This document shows, piece after piece, positions 1-6,384 of a stretch of 7,723 nt of DNA. Positions within the stretch are counted from its first letter, which is position 1. Each line of letters opens with the position of its first letter. The DNA lies in assembly GCA_011049465.1 (NCBI GenBank), contig DSBP01000089.1, forward strand, positions 1 through 7,723, read 5' to 3'. Source of the DNA: a bacterium (GTDB lineage: Bacteria; Oederibacteriota; PGYV01; DSBP01). The notes beneath the pieces are model-generated. The model had not been told where the DNA came from, searched no databases, and saw nothing but the letters and a program-made list of their open reading frames with translations. The position numbers were made by a program, and so were the translations under genes.

Positions 1-1
1 C

Positions 2-1252
2 AAGAAGGCAAAGCGGGCGCGCATCCACACCTTCATAGGGACATCTCCCCAGCATGTTGTCCATATTACAAAGACGACAAACGAAGAGGTGCTTAAAAGG
101 GCCGTTGATTCGGTCAAGTACGCAGGGAACTTCTGCGATGATGTGGAATTTTCCGCTATGGACGCCACAAGGACCGGGTTTGACTACCTTTGCAGGGTTG
201 TCGAGGGCGTTATAGCTGCGGGCGCGCGCACTGTTGACATACCGGATTCCGTGGGCTACACGACGCCCGAGGAATTCGCCGGGCTCATCAGGCGGCTCAT
301 GAACACGGTTCCCAACATCAACAAGGCGGTAATTGCCGTCCACTGCCACAATGACCTCGGTATGGCGACGGCAAACTCGCTCGCTGCGGTCCTCGCGGGC
401 GCGCGCCAGGTTGAGTGCACGATAAACGGGCTTGGCGAGCGGGCCGGCAATGCCGCGCTTGAGGAGATTGTAATGTCAATGAAGGTCCGCGGCGACTTTT
501 ACCGCCTCGACACAAACATCAACACAAAAGAGATATACAAGACATCAAAGCTTGTGACGCGCCTGACAGGCATGCCTGTCCAGCCCAATAAATCGGTTGT
601 GGGCGAGAACGCCTTCGCGCACGCCTCCGGCATACACCAGGACGCGATCTTGAAGCACGAGTCAACCTTCGGCATAATGACGCCGCAGTCTGTCGGCATA
701 CCCGGGCACGAGCTTGTATTGACCGCGCGTTCGGGAAAGCACGCCTTGAAGCACAGGCTTGAATACCTTGGGTTTAAACTGCAGGAAAAGGAAGTGCCGG
801 AAATTTACACAAAATTCCTCGGGATTGCCGATAAGAAAAAAGAGGTCTTTGACGAGGACCTGATAGCCATAATGCAGCAGGGCGGGAAGAAGGGCAAGGA
901 CATTTACCTGCTTGATTATATCTTCTCCGCCACAGGCACGGGGATGCTGCCTACGGCGACTGTGAGGATAAGGAAGGGCGACACGGTTCTTGAGGGCGCT
1001 GCCACGGGCGACGGCCCTGTTGACGCTGTTTACAAGACAATAAACAGGCTTTTAAAGATAAACGCCAGGCTCCTTGATTATCAGATAAAGGCTGTTACAA
1101 AAGGAAGGGAAGCCCAGGGAGAGGTGACGGTCCGGGTTGAAAAGGACGGCGCCGAGATAAACGGCCGCGGCATGTCAACCGACATAATCGAGGCAAGCGC
1201 CAGGGCATACCTTGACGCGCTGGGCAAGTTTGAGCAGACAAAGAAAAAATAG
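2..1252 (+). CDS. leuA: 2-isopropylmalate synthase (5'-truncated by window edge)
   Basis: Condenses acetyl-CoA with 2-ketoisovalerate to 2-isopropylmalate, the first committed step of leucine synthesis, in the cytosol. The frame is open to the left edge (416 codons visible), so the GTG at 89 is only an internal Val. Roughly the first 90 residues of the TIM barrel, including the early catalytic Arg/Asp motif, lie outside. Visible family signatures are RIHTFIGTSP at the left end, DDVEFSAMDATRT, the divalent-metal HxH in VHCHNDLG (His codons 341-343 and 347-349), GLGERAGNAALEE, and SGIHQD. A complete C-terminal LeuA dimer/allosteric domain follows from about base 900, with GDGPVDAVY and STDIIEASARAY, so leucine feedback inhibition is expected. 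This domain favours LeuA over homocitrate synthase. The gene ends 27 bp before leuC and is first of the visible leucine genes. The promoter is not in the window. Confidence 0.96.
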   Translation, partial: KKAKRARIHTFIGTSPQHVVHITKTTNEEVLKRAVDSVKYAGNFCDDVEFSAMDATRTGFDYLCRVVEGVIAAGARTVDIPDSVGYTTPEEFAGLIRRLMNTVPNINKAVIAVHCHNDLGMATANSLAAVLAGARQVECTINGLGERAGNAALEEIVMSMKVRGDFYRLDTNINTKEIYKTSKLVTRLTGMPVQPNKSVVGENAFAHASGIHQDAILKHESTFGIMTPQSVGIPGHELVLTARSGKHALKHRLEYLGFKLQEKEVPEIYTKFLGIADKKKEVFDEDLIAIMQQGGKKGKDIYLLDYIFSATGTGMLPTATVRIRKGDTVLEGAATGDGPVDAVYKTINRLLKINARLLDYQIKAVTKGREAQGEVTVRVEKDGAEINGRGMSTDIIEASARAYLDALGKFEQTKKK

Positions 1253-1264
1253 CAGGCAGAAGAC

Positions 1265-1270
1265 AGGAGG
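1265..1270 (+). promoter_or_regulatory. Shine-Dalgarno site of leuC
   Basis: AGGAGG lies 9 nt before the ATG at 1280, inside the 27-bp leuA-leuC gap. It supports this start over the second ATG four codons downstream (MKMNM). Confidence 0.8.
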
Positions 1271-1279
1271 AATTAACCA

Positions 1280-2548
1280 ATGAAGATGAATATGGCGGAA
1301 AAGATACTCGCGGCAAAAGCGGGAAAGAAGTTTGTCGAGCCGGGAGAGCTTGTCATGGCAAAGCTTGACATGATACTCGCGAACGACATAACAGCGCCCA
1401 TAGCGATACAGGAGTTTAAGGCTTCCGGCGCGAAAAAGGTATTTGACAGGAAAAAGGTGGCGCTTGTGCCCGACCACTTTACACCAAACAAGGACATAAA
1501 GTCTGCTGAGCAGGCAAAGATACTCAGGGAGTTTGCTTATGAACAGAAACTCACCCATTATTATGACCAGGGAGAGGTGGGAATCGAGCACGCGCTTCTG
1601 CCGGAAAAGGGCGTTGTTGTGCCGGGAGACCTCATAATAGGAGCGGATTCGCATACCTGCACCTACGGCGCGCTCGGCGCGTTCGCCACAGGCGTCGGCT
1701 CGACAGACGCGGCGTTCGGCATGATGACCGGCATGGCGTGGTTTAAGGTGCCGAAGTCCGTCAAGTTCGTCTATAAAGGAAAGCTCAACAAATGGGTGAG
1801 CTCAAAGGACCTCATCCTTCATACGATAGGCGATATTGGCGTTGACGGGGCGCTTTATATGGCAATGGAATTTACGGGCCCTGTCATAGACAGGCTTTCG
1901 ATGGACGCGAGAATGACAATGTCAAACATGGCGATAGAGGCGGGCGGAAAAGCAGGGCTGATCGCGGCCGATGAGACCACCATTGCCTATGTGAAGACAA
2001 GGGCAGAACACAAGTGGAAGGTCTTTAAATCCGACCCGGGAGCGAAGTATGAAAAGGTGATAGAGTATGACTGCTCAAAGATTGAGCCTGTTGTATCCGT
2101 GCCGCACCTTCCTGAAAACACAAAGCCCGCCTCAAAGCTGGGCAAAGTAAGGATAGACCAGTCTGTCATAGGCTCGTGCACGAATGGAAGGATGGAGGAC
2201 ATGCGCATTACGGCAAAAATTTTTAAGGGCAAAAAGATTAACTCGCGCGTGCGCTGCCTCATATTCCCGGGCACAAGGGACATATACCTTCAGTGCGTAA
2301 AAGAAGGGCTCGTCGAGATATTTGTAAAGGCAGGAGCGGTATTTTCGCCGCCGACATGCGGGCCCTGCCTCGGCGGGCATATGGGCATACTGGCCAAAGG
2401 CGAAACCGCGATCGCGACGACCAACAGGAACTTTATCGGCAGGATGGGAAGCCCGGAGAGTTTTGTATACCTCTCTTCGCCGGCCGTGGCTGCCGCGAGC
2501 GCCCTTACGGGCAGGATAACAAACCCGGAAGAACTGTACCGGCGGTAA
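1280..2548 (+). CDS. leuC: 3-isopropylmalate dehydratase large subunit (HacA-like type)
   Basis: Large subunit of the [4Fe-4S] isomerase that converts 2-isopropylmalate to 3-isopropylmalate through dehydration and rehydration, together with LeuD. The 422 residues match the shorter archaeal/HacA-like LeuC class rather than the ~465-residue enterobacterial class. The three cluster ligands are visible as Cys300 (GSCTNGR) and Cys360/Cys363 ([12 protein letters not shown]). The substrate and cluster motif [15 protein letters not shown] spans about 121-135, and the C-terminal [20 protein letters not shown] about 382-401. The start is fixed by an AGGAGG nine bases upstream. It lies between leuA and leuD. 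Proteins of this class can also be homoaconitase subunits, but the leuA/leuD/leuB context supports the leucine pathway. Confidence 0.95.
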   Translation: MKMNMAEKILAAKAGKKFVEPGELVMAKLDMILANDITAPIAIQEFKASGAKKVFDRKKVALVPDHFTPNKDIKSAEQAKILREFAYEQKLTHYYDQGEVGIEHALLPEKGVVVPGDLIIGADSHTCTYGALGAFATGVGSTDAAFGMMTGMAWFKVPKSVKFVYKGKLNKWVSSKDLILHTIGDIGVDGALYMAMEFTGPVIDRLSMDARMTMSNMAIEAGGKAGLIAADETTIAYVKTRAEHKWKVFKSDPGAKYEKVIEYDCSKIEPVVSVPHLPENTKPASKLGKVRIDQSVIGSCTNGRMEDMRITAKIFKGKKINSRVRCLIFPGTRDIYLQCVKEGLVEIFVKAGAVFSPPTCGPCLGGHMGILAKGETAIATTNRNFIGRMGSPESFVYLSSPAVAAASALTGRITNPEELYRR

Positions 2549-2563
2549 AAACCCCCGCGCCAA

Positions 2564-2586
2564 CCCTGTGCCGGAACGGTTCAGGG
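2564..2586 (+). other. Imperfect hairpin in the leuC-leuD gap
   Basis: CCCTG...CAGGG arms enclose an inner CCG-GAA-CGG stem-loop, with only a T/T mismatch and a G/T wobble between the two stems. The 86-bp gap is the longest inside the leu cluster. No T-run follows, so a Rho-independent terminator is not supported. It could be an RNA-stability or processing element between the two subunit genes, or chance. Confidence 0.35.
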
Positions 2587-2621
2587 CCGGAGTATTCGCA
2601 GCAACGGAATAAAAACAATAC

Positions 2622-2626
2622 GGAGG
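2622..2626 (+). promoter_or_regulatory. Shine-Dalgarno site deciding the leuD start
   Basis: GGAGG lies 8 nt upstream of the ATG at 2635. An out-of-frame ATG at 2628 is only one base from the site and would stop after 14 codons, so 2635 is the functional start. Confidence 0.8.
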
Positions 2627-2634
2627 TATGGATA

Positions 2635-3132
2635 ATGATAATCAAAGGAAAGGCGTGGAAGTTCGGCAATGATGTGGATACTGACGCGATAATACCCGCG
2701 AGGTACCTCAACACCTGCGACCCCGGGGAACTGGCAAAGCACGTGATGGAGGACGCTGACAAAGAGTTCGCGGCCAGGGTAAAACTCGGCGACATTATTA
2801 TAGCGGGAAAGAATTTCGGATGCGGCAGCTCGCGCGAGCACGCGCCCATAGCCATAAAGGGCGCGGGAATATCCTGCGTAATAGCGAAGGATTTTGCTAG
2901 GATTTTTTACAGGAACTCGTTTAATATAGGGCTGCCCATATTTGAGTCTGAGGAGGCTTCACAGGCGGTGGAAAACGGGGACGAACTCGAGATAGACGTG
3001 GATAAGGGCACAATCAGGAACATCTCAAAAACAAAGTCATATAAGGTAAAGCCCATACCGCCCTTTATGCAGGAGCTTGTGGAAGCGGGCGGGCTGATTA
3101 ATTACGGAAAAGCGAAATTTAAAATCAAATAA
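2635..3132 (+). CDS. leuD: 3-isopropylmalate dehydratase small subunit
   Basis: Swivelling-domain small subunit that completes the isopropylmalate isomerase active site with LeuC. It has 165 residues, the usual size of the archaeal/HacB-like LeuD class. Visible motifs are [17 protein letters not shown] (about 11-27), [19 protein letters not shown] (about 60-78) and [15 protein letters not shown]. The loop after IIPA reads RYLNT. In methanogen homologues the residue corresponding to Asn26 helps choose between isopropylmalate and homoaconitate, and an Arg there is associated with homoaconitase. That supports a leucine role here, though weakly. The frame stays open upstream to about 2293 within leuC, but that stretch is an overlap artefact. 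GGAGG at 2622-2626 and the conserved N-terminus place the start at 2635. Confidence 0.95.
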   Translation: MIIKGKAWKFGNDVDTDAIIPARYLNTCDPGELAKHVMEDADKEFAARVKLGDIIIAGKNFGCGSSREHAPIAIKGAGISCVIAKDFARIFYRNSFNIGLPIFESEEASQAVENGDELEIDVDKGTIRNISKTKSYKVKPIPPFMQELVEAGGLINYGKAKFKIK

Positions 3133-3136
3133 TTCC

Positions 3137-3156
3137 GGTTTAATTCGCGTTAAACC
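3137..3156 (+). other. Inverted repeat in the leuD-leuB gap
   Basis: A perfect 7-bp inverted repeat, GGTTTAA and TTAAACC, surrounds the six bases TTCGCG, 10 bp before the leuB Shine-Dalgarno site. There is no T-tract. It may be a weak RNA hairpin affecting leuB translation, or chance. Confidence 0.3.
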
Positions 3157-3177
3157 CAAAAAAACGGAGGTAAGGTC

Positions 3178-4245
3178 ATGAGCAAGAGCTACAACATAGC
3201 GGTAATGGGCGGGGACGGCACAGGGCCCGAAGTGGCAGTGGAGGGAATAAAGGTATTGAACGCGGCCGCCGAAAAATACGGCGTAAAGCTTAATTACACT
3301 GATTATGATTTCGGAGGAGAGCGCTACATGAAGACGGGAGAGCTTCTTCCCGACTCCGCCATAGAGGAGCTCAAAAAACAGGACTCCATTTATCTCGGTG
3401 CCATTGGCCATCCCGATGTAAAACCGGGAATACTGGAGATAGGCATACTTTTGAGGCTGCGCTTCGCGCTTGACCAGTATATAAATTTAAGGCCCGTAAA
3501 GCTCTACCCGAATGTCGAGACTCCGCTCAAGGACAAGGGGCCGGAGCACATTGATTTTGTTGTTGTAAGGGAAAATTCGGGCGGAATATACACTGCGCAG
3601 GGCGGCGTGGCAAAGAAAGGCACGCCCAACGAGATAGCCACACAGCTCATGGTTTACACGAGGTTTGAGGTTGACAGGTGCCTGAAATACGCCTATGAAT
3701 ATACGCGCAAGCGCAACAGGAAAAAGATGCTGACTCTCGTCCATAAGTGCAACGTAATGACCTACTGCGGCGACCTGTGGGTAAGGGCGCACAAGGAGAT
3801 GGGAGACACGGATTACAAGGATATCAAGCAGGATTACGCGCACGTTGACGCGACGACCATGTGGTTCGTGAAAAACCCGGAGTACTTTGACGTTATAGTC
3901 ACGGAAAACATGTTCGGAGACATTATCACGGACCTTGGCGCCATGATACAGGGCGGAATGGGAATTGCCGCGGGCGGAAACATAAACCCCGAGGGTGTCT
4001 CGATGTTTGAGCCGATAGGCGGCTCTGCGCCGAAATACACGGGCAAAAACGTGATTAACCCGCTTGCCGCGATTTGTTCGGCTGCCATGATGATGGAGAC
4101 GCTCGGCGAGGACAAGATGGCAAAGGCAATGGACACGGCTGTTACAGACGCCCTCTCAAGCGGGAAGATTAAGAGCCTGTCAGCGGGAAAGATGGGAATG
4201 GGCACGACAGAGGTGGGGGATTTTGTGGCGGGAATGGTGAAGTAA
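3178..4245 (+). CDS. leuB: 3-isopropylmalate dehydrogenase (isocitrate/isopropylmalate dehydrogenase family)
   Basis: Oxidative decarboxylation of 3-isopropylmalate to 2-ketoisocaproate. The 355 residues are a typical length. By alignment to Thermus LeuB, all the main substrate and metal residues are present: Arg95, Arg105 (NLRP), Arg131, Tyr138, Lys190, Asp224, Asp248 and Asp252. Two points are unusual. The motif after Arg131 is RENSGG where RENTEG/RENTED is common. The cofactor loop reads GGSAPKYTG (about 281-289): Lys286-Tyr287 replace the Asp that grips the NAD ribose in classical LeuB and match the NADP-binding Lys-Tyr of E. coli isocitrate dehydrogenase. Cofactor choice is therefore open. 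GGAGG at 3166-3170, seven bases upstream, fixes the start. Context (leuACD before, asd after) makes LeuB the best call over isocitrate or tartrate dehydrogenase. Confidence 0.9.
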   Translation: MSKSYNIAVMGGDGTGPEVAVEGIKVLNAAAEKYGVKLNYTDYDFGGERYMKTGELLPDSAIEELKKQDSIYLGAIGHPDVKPGILEIGILLRLRFALDQYINLRPVKLYPNVETPLKDKGPEHIDFVVVRENSGGIYTAQGGVAKKGTPNEIATQLMVYTRFEVDRCLKYAYEYTRKRNRKKMLTLVHKCNVMTYCGDLWVRAHKEMGDTDYKDIKQDYAHVDATTMWFVKNPEYFDVIVTENMFGDIITDLGAMIQGGMGIAAGGNINPEGVSMFEPIGGSAPKYTGKNVINPLAAICSAAMMMETLGEDKMAKAMDTAVTDALSSGKIKSLSAGKMGMGTTEVGDFVAGMVK

Positions 4246-4252
4246 GGTCAAT

Positions 4253-4280
4253 TTTTAATTTGTAATTTGCAATTTACAAG
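4253..4280 (+). repeat. AT-rich dispersed repeat, copy 1
   Basis: This 28-base element begins TTTTAATTTGTAATTTGC, eight bases after the leuB stop. It recurs at 7513-7541 with one single-base indel and two substitutions. Its right end supplies the -35 hexamer of the predicted asd promoter. Confidence 0.55.
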
Positions 4281-4301
4281 TTTAAGGCTTAAACTTATAA
4301 T
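4273..4301 (+). promoter_or_regulatory. Predicted sigma70-type promoter for asd
   Basis: TTTACA (4273-4278) and TATAAT (4296-4301) are separated by exactly 17 bp: one mismatch from the consensus -35 and a perfect -10. The start point would fall near 4308, leaving a very short leader with the AGGAGG (4308-4313) at its 5' end. That is tight but workable. The surrounding 73-bp gap is AT-rich, which raises the chance of a fortuitous match. Confidence 0.5.
4278..4296. promoter_or_regulatory. 19-bp palindrome filling the promoter spacer (operator candidate)
   Basis: AAGTTTAAGGCTTAAACTT is a perfect palindrome of two 9-bp arms around a single central G. It runs from the last base of the predicted -35 to the first base of the -10. 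This is where a dimeric repressor, or a MerR-type activator, would bind. Which regulator is unknown. A hairpin reading is possible, but a one-base loop is sterically poor, so DNA-level recognition is the likelier role. Confidence 0.45.
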
Positions 4302-4318
4302 AAATACAGGAGGTTGTT

Positions 4319-5335
4319 ATGGGCAAAGAATACAACGTAGCCATAATGGGCGCGACGGGTGCTGTGGGTGAGATAATGCGGGACATACTTGAGGAGCGGA
4401 AATTTCCCGTAAAGGATATTAAATTTCTGGCGTCAGCGCGCTCAAAGGGAAAGAAAATGTCTTTTCAGGGCAGGGAAGTTGACATTGAAGTGCTTGGCGA
4501 GGACTCGTTTAAGGGCGTTGATATTGTGCTGGCGTCAGCGGGCGCTTCCATATCAAAGGACTATGTCAAACATATTCTTGACGCCAAGGCGTTGATTATT
4601 GACAACTCGTCAGCCTTCAGGATGGATGATGATGTGCCTCTTGTAATACCTGAGATAAACCCGGAGGACTGCGGTCTGAATAAGGGGATAATCGCGAACC
4701 CCAACTGTTCCACCATTATACTTCTTGTTCCCTTAAAGCCCATTCATGACGCGGCAAAGATAACGAGAGTCGTGGTCTCAACCTATCAGGCAACTTCGGG
4801 CGCCGGAGCCAAGGGCATGGCCGAGCTTGAACAGCAGATAAGGGACTATGCGGCGGGCAGCGCGCTCAAAGTTGACAAGTTTGCCTATCAGATACTGCAT
4901 AACCTCATTCCGCATATTGACGTCTTCTTTGAGGACGGTTATACGAAAGAGGAGATGAAGATGGTAAACGAGAGCCGCAAAATAATGCACGAGCCGGGCA
5001 TGCGCATAACCGCGACCACGGTAAGGGTGCCCTGCCTGCGCTCGCACTCCGAGTCTGTCAATGTGGAGACCGAAAAGAAGCTTACCGCGAAAGAGGTAAG
5101 GGACCTGCTTGAAAAGGCGCCCGGCGTCACTGTTGAAGACGACATACACAACAAAAAATACCCCATGCCGTTTTATGTCTCCGGCAAGGATGATGTTTAT
5201 GTGGGAAGGATAAGGGAGGATTTCTCCGCTGACAAGGCGATAAACATGTGGATCGTAGGCGACCAGCTGAGAAAAGGAGCCGCGCTGAACGCGGTCCAGA
5301 TAGCCGAAGTGGTGGCGAGGGAAGGGCTGAAGTAA
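4319..5335 (+). CDS. asd: Aspartate-semialdehyde dehydrogenase
   Basis: NADPH-dependent reduction of 4-aspartyl phosphate to aspartate 4-semialdehyde, the branch-point precursor of lysine/diaminopimelate, threonine and methionine. It has 338 residues, normal for the family. Seen in order: the Rossmann loop GATGAVG (11-17), SARSKGKK (39-46) for the NADPH phosphate, the catalytic Cys130 in NPNCSTI, YQATSGAGAKG with Gln157, substrate-binding Arg near RVPCLR, catalytic His243 in RSHSE, and the C-terminal GDQLRKGAALNAVQ. All key residues are intact. AGGAGG at 4308-4313, five bases before ATG, fixes the start. The gene follows leuB, as in the leuCDB-asd order known elsewhere, but a promoter and palindrome sit in the gap, so it may be transcribed separately. 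Confidence 0.96.
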   Translation: MGKEYNVAIMGATGAVGEIMRDILEERKFPVKDIKFLASARSKGKKMSFQGREVDIEVLGEDSFKGVDIVLASAGASISKDYVKHILDAKALIIDNSSAFRMDDDVPLVIPEINPEDCGLNKGIIANPNCSTIILLVPLKPIHDAAKITRVVVSTYQATSGAGAKGMAELEQQIRDYAAGSALKVDKFAYQILHNLIPHIDVFFEDGYTKEEMKMVNESRKIMHEPGMRITATTVRVPCLRSHSESVNVETEKKLTAKEVRDLLEKAPGVTVEDDIHNKKYPMPFYVSGKDDVYVGRIREDFSADKAINMWIVGDQLRKGAALNAVQIAEVVAREGLK

Positions 5336-5421
5336 AGACAATTTATATTTGATATTGTATATTTGATAGTTAAGGCGGAACGCAGGCGCATTGTGTTGGT
5401 GTTATGTAGGGTTGGTGTTAT
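5336..5421. other. Intergenic region between asd and the first REP element
   Basis: The first ~35 bases are AT-rich, with repeated ATTTGATA/ATTGTATA-like words. They contain no GC-rich hairpin with a T-run, so no intrinsic terminator for asd is visible. Most of the remainder belongs to the 16-bp tandem duplication next to REP1. No gene is seen. Confidence 0.5.
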
Positions 5422-5426
5422 GTAGG
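5395..5426 (+). repeat. 16-bp tandem duplication ending at the REP1 foot
   Basis: GTTGGTGTTATGTAGG occurs twice with no gap (5395-5410 and 5411-5426). The second copy supplies the GTAG foot of REP1; the first leaves an orphan GTAG at 5406-5409 with no hairpin. Confidence 0.85.
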
Positions 5427-5445
5427 CGCGGACTTCAGTTTGCGG
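5422..5445 (+). repeat. REP1, forward
   Basis: GTAG foot (5422-5425) followed by CGCGGACT, a TC turn, and AGTTTGCG (5427-5444). The two halves pair with two G/T wobbles, intermediate between the GC form (REP5, REP7) and the AT form (REP3). Confidence 0.8.
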
Positions 5446-5470
5446 TATGTGAAAGCCGAATTAATGCGTG

Positions 5471-5493
5471 CGCGAACTGAAGTTCGCGGCTAC
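5471..5493 (-). repeat. REP2, inverted
   Basis: CGCGAACT-GA-AGTTCGCG (5471-5488), a perfect 8-bp stem, followed by CTAC (5490-5493), which is the GTAG foot on the - strand. Pairs with REP1 across a 26-base spacer. Confidence 0.85.
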
Positions 5494-5522
5494 GAAGGCA
5501 GGGACAAAGGCGGTTGTTTGGG

Positions 5523-5544
5523 CTTAAATGTAGTTTAAATGTAG
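5523..5544 (+). repeat. 11-bp tandem duplication ending at the REP3 foot
   Basis: CTTAAATGTAG then TTTAAATGTAG, adjacent at 5523-5533 and 5534-5544. The second copy ends exactly on the GTAG foot of REP3. Confidence 0.8.
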
Positions 5545-5564
5545 GCGCAAACTTCAGTTTGCGG
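5541..5564 (+). repeat. REP3, forward
   Basis: GTAG (5541-5544) then CGCAAACT-TC-AGTTTGCG (5546-5563). The stem is perfect, with A-T pairs where REP5 and REP7 have G-C. Confidence 0.85.
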
Positions 5565-5589
5565 CGTGCGAAAGCGGAATTAAGGCGTG

Positions 5590-5612
5590 CGCGAACTAAA
5601 GTTCGCGGCTAC
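5590..5612 (-). repeat. REP4, inverted
   Basis: CGCGAACT-AA-AGTTCGCG (5590-5607) then CTAC at 5609-5612. Same 44-base hairpin-to-hairpin distance from REP3 as REP2 has from REP1. Confidence 0.85.
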
Positions 5613-5647
5613 GAAGGCGAAACAAAGGCGATTGTTTGGGCTTAAAT

Positions 5648-5671
5648 GTAGGCGCGGACTTCAGTCCGCGG
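5648..5671 (+). repeat. REP5, forward, next to the transposase start
   Basis: GTAG (5648-5651) then CGCGGACT-TC-AGTCCGCG (5653-5670), a perfect GC-rich stem. It lies 36 bases before the transposase start and has no inverted partner at the usual distance. Confidence 0.85.
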
Positions 5672-5706
5672 CGCTTGATAAATGCTTGTAAAAAGAGGGG
5701 TGTTCT

Positions 5707-6219
5707 TTGATTAATAGTCAAAGACAAATAAAAGAAAAGAAGCATCGCCTTGACTGTCCGCAGTATGTCGGATTTAAAAGGGCTGCTTTTACAGTTTGCG
5801 TCAAAGGGAAAAAGAAACTGTTTGTTAATAAAGAAATAATGGATTTATTTGCCGAAATACTCAGGGATGTTTTAATAAAAAACCGGGTTAAAAATTGGGT
5901 TTATGTTTTCATGCCGGACCACGTGCATTTAGTCCTGGAGGGAACAGATGTGAGGTCGGATTTGCTGAAAACAATCAAGGAGTTTAAACAAAAGACAGGC
6001 GTTTGGCTGAACAAGAACAGCAAATGCCGATGGCAAAAGAGTTCTTATGACAGGATACACAGGAAAAACGAGGATTTATATAAAAGTCTTTTGTATATTA
6101 TGAATAATCCTGTTAGGAAGGGATTGGTTAAGTATTGTGCCGAATATGAGGGGCTGGGATCTCTTGATTTTGATATTGCTCAACTGATTAGAACGGCAGA
6201 AAGAGGAACATTGGTTTAA
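5707..6219 (+). CDS. REP-associated tyrosine transposase (RAYT, Y1/HUH family)
   Basis: Single-strand DNA endonuclease/strand transferase of the IS200-like family that cleaves at REP feet. It has 170 residues, close to E. coli TnpA-REP. Seen: N-terminal KHRLDCPQYVGFKRAAFTV, VFMPDHVHLVLEG with the metal-binding HUH pair His72/His74, WQKSSYDRIHR with the likely nucleophile Tyr114, and the RAYT-typical YIMNNPVRKGLV (130-141). All catalytic residues are intact. The start is TTG at 5707, six bases after GAGGGG (5695-5700); the next in-frame Met is residue 44, after conserved sequence. The gene is AT-rich: bases 5821-5880 have 14 G/C of 60, against 39 of 60 at 2341-2400 in leuC. This suggests separate ancestry. 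REP hairpins lie on both sides. Whether it still acts cannot be told from sequence. Confidence 0.92.
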   Translation: MINSQRQIKEKKHRLDCPQYVGFKRAAFTVCVKGKKKLFVNKEIMDLFAEILRDVLIKNRVKNWVYVFMPDHVHLVLEGTDVRSDLLKTIKEFKQKTGVWLNKNSKCRWQKSSYDRIHRKNEDLYKSLLYIMNNPVRKGLVKYCAEYEGLGSLDFDIAQLIRTAERGTLV

Positions 6220-6262
6220 AGTATGCGGATGTTGTATGTCCTTAATTGTGTATGCCCTTAAT
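6220..6262. other. Transposase 3' flank
   Basis: This 43-base spacer contains two similar words, CTTAATTGTGTATG-like and CCTTAATGTAG-like, that resemble the TTAAATGTAG linker before the forward REPs. No terminator hairpin with a T-tract is present; REP6 follows and may serve as the 3' stem-loop. Confidence 0.4.
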
Positions 6263-6290
6263 GTAGGCGCGAACTAAAGTTCGCGGCTAC
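6263..6290. repeat. REP6, hybrid hairpin with feet on both sides
   Basis: GTAG at 6263-6266, stem CGCGAACT-AA-AGTTCGCG (6268-6285), and CTAC at 6287-6290. The stem and right flank match the inverted REPs (2, 4, 8), while the left flank (AATGTAGG) matches the forward ones. It looks like a join of a forward left half with an inverted right half. Confidence 0.8.
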
Positions 6291-6317
6291 GAAGGCAGAG
6301 CAAAGGCGGTTGTTTGG

Positions 6318-6339
6318 TTTAAATGTAGTTTAAATGTAG
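6318..6339 (+). repeat. 11-bp tandem duplication ending at the REP7 foot
   Basis: TTTAAATGTAG occurs twice, exact and adjacent (6318-6328, 6329-6339), again ending on the GTAG foot. Confidence 0.85.
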
Positions 6340-6359
6340 GCGCGGACTTCAGTCCGCGG
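6336..6359 (+). repeat. REP7, forward
   Basis: GTAG (6336-6339) then CGCGGACT-TC-AGTCCGCG (6341-6358), identical in foot and stem to REP5. Confidence 0.85.
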
Positions 6360-6384
6360 TGTGTGAAAGCGGTATTAAGACGTA

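Noticed and set aside
89..1252. GTG at 89 as the leuA start
   Set aside because: The frame is open and clearly homologous to LeuA (RIHTFIGTSP) back to the window edge, so GTG is an internal Val.
1175..1654. Reverse-strand open frame across the leuA-leuC junction
   Set aside because: It is antisense to two strong genes, with an unusual Cys/Leu/Arg-rich translation and no family resemblance.
2564..2586. Rho-independent terminator between leuC and leuD
   Set aside because: The stem is imperfect and no T-run follows, and termination between two subunits of one enzyme would make little sense.
2293..2634. Long in-frame extension upstream of leuD overlapping the 3' end of leuC
   Set aside because: It lies in another frame of a well-supported leuC, its translation is low-complexity Arg-rich sequence, and GGAGG plus the conserved LeuD N-terminus place the start at 2635.
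3178..4245. Isocitrate or tartrate dehydrogenase as the leuB product
   Set aside because: The substrate-binding residues and the leuACD context favour isopropylmalate dehydrogenase, although the cofactor loop looks isocitrate-dehydrogenase-like.
4778..5341. Reverse-strand open frame of 187 codons opposite asd
   Set aside because: It is the shadow of the asd coding frame, with no motif and an Arg/His/Tyr-rich composition typical of antisense frames.
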